From Bdellovibrionales bacterium RBG_16_40_8 (GTDB lineage Bacteria; Bdellovibrionota; Bdellovibrionia; Bdellovibrionales; UBA1609), in the NCBI GenBank assembly GCA_001769925.1, contig MEPT01000117.1, positions 11,825 through 16,858 of the forward strand: a stretch of DNA of 5,034 nt. The letters run 5' to 3'. Position 1 is the first letter of the stretch; each line of letters starts with the position of its first letter. Shown here piece after piece: positions 1 to 5,034 of the stretch. The position numbers and the translations under genes were made by a program. Below the pieces are notes generated by a model. That model saw only the letters and a program-made list of their open reading frames with translations. It was not told the DNA's origin and did not search any database.

Positions 1-1
1 T

Positions 2-388
2 AATGACCTTGAACAGATCGATCGCGAAAAACGCCGTATTATCTCTTCAATTCTTAGAGACAAAAGAAAATTTAATAAATTTTATGCCAGCGGCCAGATT
101 AAAGATGCGCTTAAATTTGGCGTACGATTCGCAAGTACTCTAGAATTGACTCTGCCATTTCAAAGATTTATTCAGCTACTTGGTAGCACCGATAACTTTT
201 ATGTTTTTGGGCAATTAGCCGCTTTTCGCGATGGCGATGAAAATGCAGATAAACCAGAGCCCATTTATGCAAATACTATTGGGCGCTTTCGCGATGAAAA
301 CGCTCGTGGCGGTTTAAGTGCTATACAAAGCCGCATTGGCATAACTAAAGGCGAATTTAATTTTTATTGGATATTAAGGAACTTGTAA
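2..388 (+). CDS. C-terminal part of an unrecognised protein (5' end outside the window)
   Basis: An open frame runs from base 2 to the TAA at 386-388 and encodes 128 residues without a single methionine, so the true start lies upstream of the window. An internal TTG at 146 is not a credible start because the frame is open before it. The visible part starts with a strongly charged, probably helical stretch (LEQIDREKRRIISSILRDKR, roughly the first 20 residues). A mixed region with aromatic and charged residues follows (VFGQLAAFRDGDENADKPEP), and the end alternates aromatic and aliphatic residues (GEFNFYWILRNL). I recognise no family, catalytic motif, membrane segment or cysteine. The stop codon overlaps the start of the downstream secreted protease by one base, so the two are very probably co-transcribed and translationally coupled. 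That suggests, but does not prove, a related role. Confidence is high that this is coding and low for any function. Confidence 0.8.
   Translation, partial: NDLEQIDREKRRIISSILRDKRKFNKFYASGQIKDALKFGVRFASTLELTLPFQRFIQLLGSTDNFYVFGQLAAFRDGDENADKPEPIYANTIGRFRDENARGGLSAIQSRIGITKGEFNFYWILRNL
375..380 (+). promoter_or_regulatory. Ribosome binding site of the S8 protease
   Basis: The purine-rich TAAGGA lies 7 bases before the ATG at 388, at ideal Shine-Dalgarno spacing, and sits inside the last codons of the upstream gene. It favours the ATG at 388 over the in-frame TTG at 367, which lies upstream of this site and would put seven extra residues (MDIKELV) in front of a typical signal peptide. Confidence 0.8.
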
Positions 389-390
389 TG
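386..390 (+). other. TAATG stop-start overlap (translational coupling)
   Basis: The TAA ending the upstream gene (386-388) shares its last A with the ATG of the protease gene (388-390). Such one-base overlaps commonly let a terminating ribosome re-initiate on the next gene, which supports an operon and roughly linked production of the two proteins. Confidence 0.85.
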
Positions 391-3300
391 ACATTTTTAA
401 AAAGGCTTGTCATTTTAATACTGCTTTGGGCTTGGGCCTTGCAAGTCGCCGCCAATACAAAATTAATCGAAATGAAACATCCATTAAGTCACTATGAAAT
501 CAATAAAATGACTAATATTTTAGGTGGTCAAATACGTCTTTTTGATAAATTTAATTCGCCTTATTTTAAACGATTATACATAGTAAATACGAAAATCCCT
601 ACTGCGCAAATACTGTCTCAGCCTCTAGTTAAAAAAGTTGAAAGTGCTGATGTGATTCATCCATATTCAGTTAAACCATCAAAAGAGCACTCAAGATTAA
701 GTAATGACCCACTTTTGCCCTACCAGTGGGCAGTAGAAAATACCGGGCAAGTGATAGGCCAAGACATTGACGACATTACGCTCTTAAGAAAAATTGGCAC
801 ACGAGATGCTGCCATTGATTTTACCTCTAACGAAGACGTTGATCGTCGGTTAAAACGCGAAGTAGTCGTTGCAGTAATTGATACCGGAGTTGATACCTTT
901 CACCCCGATCTTAGAGAGAGCATTTATTTAAATTCTTCTGAATGTATTAACGGTGAACTACCTCTTAACCCTAAAGAAGATAAAGACAATAATGGTTACA
1001 AAGGCGATTGCAAGGGATGGAATTTTACCGGCGCCGATACGAATAACGGCAGCCGCGTAATCGATGATGTCGGTCACGGCACACATGTTGCCGGTATAAT
1101 TGCAGCACGAATAAACAACGAAGTTGGCATTGCAGGCCTTGCAAATAAAATTAAAATTTTACCACTTAAAGTTTTTAGACAAGAATATGAAAACCAAAGG
1201 GGCTCAAAAAATGCAAATGCTATTGGCACCACTGACAGGTTAGCTAAGGCTATTTTATACGCCACGCAAATGCGAGTTGATGTTATAAATTTAAGCTTAG
1301 GCTGGCCGCTAGCTCTTGATAAAAATTATCTACATGAGGCTATTCGTGCCGCTATTGATAATAATATTGTTGTCGTTGCAGCTGCCAGTAATAATAATCA
1401 CTCAGCGCCAATTTTACCTTGTGCGCTAAATGGTGTAATTTGTGTCGGATCTATTGATAATGATGGCAGCGTTTCTGCATTTTCAAATTTTGGCATGCAT
1501 GTTGACGTGCTTGCCCCTGGTGATAATATTCTCAGCTCTTTTCCAACAGCACTTGAACCAAGATTATTTTCTGTATCAGGCTATGATCTTAAAAGCGGGA
1601 CTAGTCAATCAGCCCCTTACGTTTCTGCACTTGCTGCAATACTCAAAGCCGCTCACCCTGAGTTCACAACAACTGATATACTTAATTTAATTATTTCATC
1701 TTCTCGAGATCTACAAGTTACTTCTACAAAAACATTTCTTGCCGGAATGATTTCATTTAAAAATGCGCTAAGTGGGGCAATAAAGAAAAAAGTATTGCCG
1801 GTATTTAAAGAAAATGATCATTTAACTTTTAAAATGACTGATAAAACGGCCATATTTAATATGCAAGTTTTAAACCCAACGCGCTCAGTGTTAAGTAGCA
1901 TAATCAATATTAATTCGCTATCCGATCATGCCGTGACAGTAAATTTACCTTTACAAGTTACGCTCAATCCACAGCAAAGTAAAATTTTTCCAATTAAGAT
2001 TAATATTTTAGATGTTACTAAAAGTAGTGACGTGTTTATAGATATTAAAATTGATGAAATTCACTATAAACAGCATTTATCCATTAGTCGCGAATTAGAT
2101 AATGATAGTGATATTAAAATAATTTCTGCGCCAAATATATCTAAGCCTGATTTACTATCATTAGAATCACAGCATTTTCGCCCTGAAATGCCAATGTATT
2201 TTAATGTAGAACTTAATGAAGAAGTTGGTAAAATAAATATATTTTCAGTTGATGCAAATGAGTTGCAGCAATTAGGGTCAATTATAATACCGTATCTTAA
2301 ATTTTTATTAGGCTTTACTCTTATTGATTTAGATAACGATGGTATTCTTGAGTATCAAGCAATTGCGCATATTAAAAATTTAGATTCTGAAAATATTGAA
2401 TACTATAACTTTGCTTATGACTTAAAACCTTTTGCGCAGCAGCCTCATTTTATCCTGAAAGTTGAAAATGTTTTACAAAGTCAAAATGAGTTATCGTACC
2501 TTTATAAAAATATTTTAGGTAAAAAACATGCCGTGCCTTTTTTCTTTGCGGTCGGGCCCATACCCGTCATAGATCAACCTAAAGATCCATTTTTACCAAA
2601 AATATTTGAAGCCGCTAATCATCTTTACTATTTTGCACCAAGTGACTCGCTTACAGATAAGGGCGAAGCCACTTTAACTACACATATTGTAGATAGCCCA
2701 GCTTTTATGAAGTTTTGGAAGAAAAAATTAAAACTCCGTTCTTTTGCTGATATTCGTTTGTTACACATTATGCCGCAAACTGAAGATGATTTGAGAAAAA
2801 ATCAAATTAGACTAATTGTTTCAGTAGGCCTTGATTATCAGCGCACAGCCTCGCTTGTGATCATGACTTTTGATTCTGATGGAAAACTTAATTGGCAGTG
2901 GTCACCACTTAATACATCAGGTCTTGTTATTGATGGCTATCAACTAAGTCGCACTATCAATTTACAAGATTTAAAAAACAAAGAAACAACGTTAATTGGG
3001 CCACAACAAAGTACTATGTGGGACAAGCTTTCACTTGCTGCAGACGGCACAACTAGTCACCTTACCCGCATTCAAGGAGAAGATATATCTGAAGATTTTA
3101 AAATGTATGCCGGTGATTATTTAGACAAAGACGTAAGATACTCATTTATTCAAACAATTAGTGAAAAGCTTTTTTCTGTTGAAAATAATGGCAAAGTAAA
3201 AAATTATACCATGCCGTTTTATGTTTCTTCTTTTTTACCAGGCAATACATTTTTAGAAAGAGGTTACCCAATTTGGTTTCATGCAGAAAAGAACTTGCCA

Positions 3301-3525
3301 GCACTTTATATAGACGCTGGTCAAATTTTTCAAAAAAGTGCTTATTTGATTATTGGCGATCAAACAGGCATAACGGCGCCCTTATACATGAACGTTAATG
3401 TGCCCGAGAGTTGCAGGGCGCTGAATCCCAGCCTATGGGGTGAAATCTATAATTTTACTCTTCTCTGCGAGAAAGATAAAAAGTGGGAGCTTCGACTTTT
3501 GCCGATGCAAAAGCTTAATTACTGA
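388..3525 (+). CDS. Secreted S8 (subtilisin-family) serine protease with long C-terminal extension
   Basis: The product is a 1045-residue exported endopeptidase. Residues 1-22 form a Sec signal peptide: K5-R6, a hydrophobic core 7-18, and likely cleavage after VAA at 20-22. Residues 23-105 look like an I9-type propeptide. The mature domain opens at NDPLLPYQWAVENTGQ (106-121) and ends near 461. The catalytic residues are D165 in VIDTGVD, H230 in GHGTHVAG and S406 in SGTSQSAP, with oxyanion N335 in AAASNN. All are intact, so activity is expected. A loop with DKDNNG (198-203), flanked by C186 and C208, may bind calcium. C345/C352 and C1009/C1027 form two more plausible disulfide pairs, and these six are the only cysteines. 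Residues 490-560 resemble an Ig-like beta-sandwich. The motif at 647-655 (D-L-D-N-D-G-I-L-E) is FG-GAP/VCBS-like. The remainder is unassigned. At 1045 residues it is much longer than simple subtilases. The start at 388 is supported by a ribosome site and the TAATG coupling. The 3' end overlaps the convergent tetraheme gene by 7 bp. Substrate is unknown; processing of surface proteins, including the neighbouring cytochromes, is possible. Confidence 0.97.
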   Translation: MTFLKRLVILILLWAWALQVAANTKLIEMKHPLSHYEINKMTNILGGQIRLFDKFNSPYFKRLYIVNTKIPTAQILSQPLVKKVESADVIHPYSVKPSKEHSRLSNDPLLPYQWAVENTGQVIGQDIDDITLLRKIGTRDAAIDFTSNEDVDRRLKREVVVAVIDTGVDTFHPDLRESIYLNSSECINGELPLNPKEDKDNNGYKGDCKGWNFTGADTNNGSRVIDDVGHGTHVAGIIAARINNEVGIAGLANKIKILPLKVFRQEYENQRGSKNANAIGTTDRLAKAILYATQMRVDVINLSLGWPLALDKNYLHEAIRAAIDNNIVVVAAASNNNHSAPILPCALNGVICVGSIDNDGSVSAFSNFGMHVDVLAPGDNILSSFPTALEPRLFSVSGYDLKSGTSQSAPYVSALAAILKAAHPEFTTTDILNLIISSSRDLQVTSTKTFLAGMISFKNALSGAIKKKVLPVFKENDHLTFKMTDKTAIFNMQVLNPTRSVLSSIININSLSDHAVTVNLPLQVTLNPQQSKIFPIKINILDVTKSSDVFIDIKIDEIHYKQHLSISRELDNDSDIKIISAPNISKPDLLSLESQHFRPEMPMYFNVELNEEVGKINIFSVDANELQQLGSIIIPYLKFLLGFTLIDLDNDGILEYQAIAHIKNLDSENIEYYNFAYDLKPFAQQPHFILKVENVLQSQNELSYLYKNILGKKHAVPFFFAVGPIPVIDQPKDPFLPKIFEAANHLYYFAPSDSLTDKGEATLTTHIVDSPAFMKFWKKKLKLRSFADIRLLHIMPQTEDDLRKNQIRLIVSVGLDYQRTASLVIMTFDSDGKLNWQWSPLNTSGLVIDGYQLSRTINLQDLKNKETTLIGPQQSTMWDKLSLAADGTTSHLTRIQGEDISEDFKMYAGDYLDKDVRYSFIQTISEKLFSVENNGKVKNYTMPFYVSSFLPGNTFLERGYPIWFHAEKNLPALYIDAGQIFQKSAYLIIGDQTGITAPLYMNVNVPESCRALNPSLWGEIYNFTLLCEKDKKWELRLLPMQKLNY
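3519..3525. other. 7-bp tail-to-tail overlap of convergent genes
   Basis: The protease stop (TGA, 3523-3525, plus strand) and the tetraheme cytochrome stop (TAA, read from 3521 to 3519 on the minus strand) interlock, so each gene's last codons are antisense to the other's. Nearby I see no stem-loop followed by a T-tract on either strand. Transcripts from the two sides may therefore read into each other or end by Rho. Confidence 0.9.
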
Positions 3526-4025
3526 CTACCAAAGCCGCCGGGTTGTGTTCCCCCAACTTGGCCTGGCAGCAAATGACAAGCGCTACAGTCGTAGTTATTA
3601 CTTTGCGCCATAGTGTGCTCTGAATACCAAAAATCTGCTGGGTAATCGTGACAGTCCACACATCTAGTCACTTGAGTTCCTAGTGAGTCTGTCAAATGAG
3701 GCGAGCCGATGGGCCCAAAATTACCAGCGCTCCATCCTGCCGCGTGGGTATGACAGGTACTGCAATCATTATAAATTCCTGGATCCTCTTTAAAGCCAGT
3801 GGGTTTGATATTATGAAAATGAATTGTATAGTTTCGCCCACTACTGGTTGGCATAACCTTGGCAACAGAGCTTGTAGGCCTTGTGTTCTGGTGGCAGACA
3901 GCACAATTTTTCACCGATGCCGATGGGTGCCCATTATCCCACTCAACAGCTGGAGTAGAATCTTCAACCACTTTGGTGCAACCAATAGCTGAAAACATAA
4001 TTATCGCGGTTATAAAATAGATCAT
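3519..4025 (-). CDS. Tetraheme c-type cytochrome, predicted lipoprotein
   Basis: This 168-residue exported electron-transfer protein carries four heme-attachment motifs: CAVCH (41-45), CSTCH (88-92), CVDCH (122-126) and CSACH (147-151). Extra histidines at 33, 69, 71, 94, 110 and 137 are candidate distal ligands for bis-His hemes. The N-terminus (MIYFITAIIMFSAIGC) is a short hydrophobic segment ending in a lipobox-like AIGC, so C16 would be lipidated and the protein anchored to a membrane. The n-region has no Lys or Arg, which is unusual, but an in-frame stop at 4040-4038 leaves no upstream ATG/GTG/TTG. Upstream of the ATG only a weak GGGG (4034-4031) could act as ribosome site. The start overlaps the stop of the decaheme cytochrome gene (TAATG), so translation is probably coupled. 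The spaced CXXCH pattern fits the broad cytochrome c3/multiheme class, but I cannot name a specific family. It likely passes electrons to or from the decaheme partner in the periplasm or at the outer membrane. Confidence 0.93.
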   Translation of the reverse strand: MIYFITAIIMFSAIGCTKVVEDSTPAVEWDNGHPSASVKNCAVCHQNTRPTSSVAKVMPTSSGRNYTIHFHNIKPTGFKEDPGIYNDCSTCHTHAAGWSAGNFGPIGSPHLTDSLGTQVTRCVDCHDYPADFWYSEHTMAQSNNYDCSACHLLPGQVGGTQPGGFGSQ

Positions 4026-4027
4026 TA
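4023..4027 (-). other. TAATG stop-start overlap between the two cytochrome genes
   Basis: On the minus strand the decaheme gene's TAA (4027-4025) shares its A with the ATG of the tetraheme gene (4025-4023). This is the same one-base arrangement as at 386-390. With only a weak ribosome site in front of the second gene, re-initiation is the most likely way it is translated. Confidence 0.85.
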
Positions 4028-5034
4028 TAGCCCCGGCTTAGACGATTTAACTCTGTGTTTTAAATCGGCGTCAGCTAACCTACCTGAACCATGACAAATA
4101 ACACAGGATTCTGCGCCACCTACTTGCGTTGCATTTCTAGCTGTCATTACCTTGGCGCCATTTTGCTCCATGTGCACTAATGCCATAGTTCCGTTGTGGC
4201 ATCCCATGCAAGTCGCTGCAATCGGCTTAGTCGTGATATCGTCATTATGAGGATAGGTATATCTACCGTAAGAATATGAATCGCGACTTCCAGCTGCTGC
4301 ACCGCCACCGGTATCTGGAGCAATCTCTTTGGTAGCTTCTAACGCCGATGAGGGAATAGCCTGTATGCCATAAGTGGCGTAGTCAGAACTAGTTGATCCA
4401 ATATGACAACTTAAGCAATTTTGCGGCTTACCTGGAAAAGTAATCAGCGTAGTATTTTTAGTAAGCGCAACTGGTGAAACTGTACTGTCTTTACTCCAAG
4501 TTACCCCATTACTAGCATTGAGAAAGTTGTCAAAGGTAGTTAATAACGACGAACTCCATGTACTTGAGGTAAATGAATACAAAGTTGTTCCCGTCGCAAA
4601 GTAAAGCGGAGTATCACGCTTTTCTGCGCCGTGAACGCCGTGAACTATATTATTAAATTGCATACTTTCTATCGGATTATCTGAATCGTAATTTTTTCCT
4701 GTGTTGCTAAAACCAGAGTTATGGCACATAGAGCAAATCATTGGTTGATAAATGCGATTCCCACCATGCATTGAAAGCTGTTCGTGACAGTTGGCGCACT
4801 TATTCTCATCAACTATTTTGCGCCGAGCAATATCGCCCGTAACTTCTTTGACTACTGATTGAGCGTAAATAGTCTGAAGATTAGACGTATAAGCTGTCCC
4901 ACTAGGAGTAGTGTAAGCAATTTTTCCGGTATCCCATTTCATAGTGCCACCAAGAGCTACGGCACGTAACTTAGCGCCAGCTGTATACGGATAAACTTGT
5001 GAGTGCGTTTGCGGTAAAGTAGAGCCGGTGCCAG
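4025..5034 (-). CDS. OmcA/MtrC-type decaheme c-type cytochrome, C-terminal part (N-terminus outside the window)
   Basis: The minus-strand frame is open from the window edge to the TAA at 4025-4027 and gives 335 residues, so the ATG at 4942 is internal and not the start. Five CXXCH motifs are visible: CANCH (4784-4798), CSMCH (4721-4735), CLSCH (4403-4417), CMGCH (4196-4210) and CVICH (4091-4105). The order and surroundings match the C-terminal pentaheme domain of the OmcA/MtrC family: YTAGAKLRAVAL at the end of the preceding beta domain, then VTGDIARRKIVDENKCANCH, LSMHGGNR, and an IVHGVHG segment in the place of the usual IHKIH. Known members are outer-membrane, surface-exposed multiheme proteins that hand electrons to metal oxides or other extracellular acceptors, and have a second pentaheme half upstream, which is not seen here. 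The stretch between HGVH and CLSCH is Ser/Thr-rich and looks longer than usual. The gene is coupled to the downstream tetraheme lipoprotein. Signal peptide, lipid anchor and total heme number cannot be seen. Confidence 0.95.
   Translation of the reverse strand, partial: GTGSTLPQTHSQVYPYTAGAKLRAVALGGTMKWDTGKIAYTTPSGTAYTSNLQTIYAQSVVKEVTGDIARRKIVDENKCANCHEQLSMHGGNRIYQPMICSMCHNSGFSNTGKNYDSDNPIESMQFNNIVHGVHGAEKRDTPLYFATGTTLYSFTSSTWSSSLLTTFDNFLNASNGVTWSKDSTVSPVALTKNTTLITFPGKPQNCLSCHIGSTSSDYATYGIQAIPSSALEATKEIAPDTGGGAAAGSRDSYSYGRYTYPHNDDITTKPIAATCMGCHNGTMALVHMEQNGAKVMTARNATQVGGAESCVICHGSGRLADADLKHRVKSSKPGL

Noticed and set aside
367..387. Upstream TTG start for the protease, adding seven residues
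   Set aside because: The ribosome site at 375-380 lies downstream of it and is ideally placed for the ATG at 388, which also gives a standard signal peptide.
146..388. An independent 80-residue gene starting at TTG 146
   Set aside because: The frame is open to the left edge of the window, so this is an internal codon of a longer protein.
1074..1265. 63-residue minus-strand open frame
   Set aside because: It lies wholly antisense to the conserved protease catalytic domain and has no family features or ribosome site I can support.
1594..1611. GTSQSAP in place of the commoner GTSMAAP around the catalytic serine
   Set aside because: The catalytic Ser and the flanking Gly, Thr and Pro are kept; Gln at that site is a tolerated variation in S8 enzymes and not evidence of inactivity.
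1442..1690. 82-residue plus-strand open frame with hydrophobic content
   Set aside because: It is out of frame within the protease segment carrying the catalytic serine; a frame shadow.
3536..3575. Possible hairpin terminator at the convergent junction (GTTG/CAAC pairing)
   Set aside because: The stem is only about four base pairs and no T-tract follows it on either strand.
3696..3992. 98-residue plus-strand open frame opposite the tetraheme gene
   Set aside because: The minus-strand frame has four CXXCH motifs and a lipoprotein signal. The plus-strand product has no recognisable motif. The minus-strand 70-residue frame at 3692-3904 is likewise a shadow.
4940..4942. ATG at 4942 as the true start of the decaheme gene
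   Set aside because: The frame continues open to the window edge and encodes a family-like YTAGAKLRAVAL segment; starting at 4942 would leave no signal peptide.

Overview
The window is almost wall-to-wall protein-coding DNA from a Gram-negative bacterium. It holds four genes in two convergent pairs. Two of them run off the window edges. The exported multiheme c-type cytochromes (one a predicted lipoprotein) and the secreted subtilase with Cys pairs point to an organism with an outer membrane and extracytoplasmic electron transfer. A deltaproteobacterial or Bdellovibrionota-like lineage is my best guess, but the sequence alone does not fix the taxon.

Plus strand, 1-3525: the C-terminal 128 residues of an unrecognised protein end at 388. 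Their stop codon shares one base (TAATG) with the start of a 1045-residue secreted S8 (subtilisin-family) serine protease. The protease has a Sec signal peptide, a propeptide-like region and a complete Asp-His-Ser catalytic domain. About 580 further residues follow that are mostly beta-rich and not clearly assignable.

Minus strand, 5034-3519: the C-terminal part of an OmcA/MtrC-type decaheme cytochrome (five CXXCH motifs visible, N-terminus beyond the window) is followed, again through a one-base TAATG overlap, by a small tetraheme cytochrome predicted to be a lipoprotein. The two convergent units overlap tail to tail by 7 bp, so there is no intergenic DNA anywhere in the window. I found no RNA gene, mobile element, CRISPR array or convincing terminator.

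Functionally, the minus-strand pair looks like an electron-transfer module at the outer membrane or cell surface. The decaheme protein would be the likely terminal reductase and the tetraheme lipoprotein a possible electron-relay partner. A secreted subtilase beside surface cytochromes recalls the OzpA protease that processes OmcZ in Geobacter sulfurreducens. Here the genes are convergent rather than co-directional, so a functional link is only a hypothesis.
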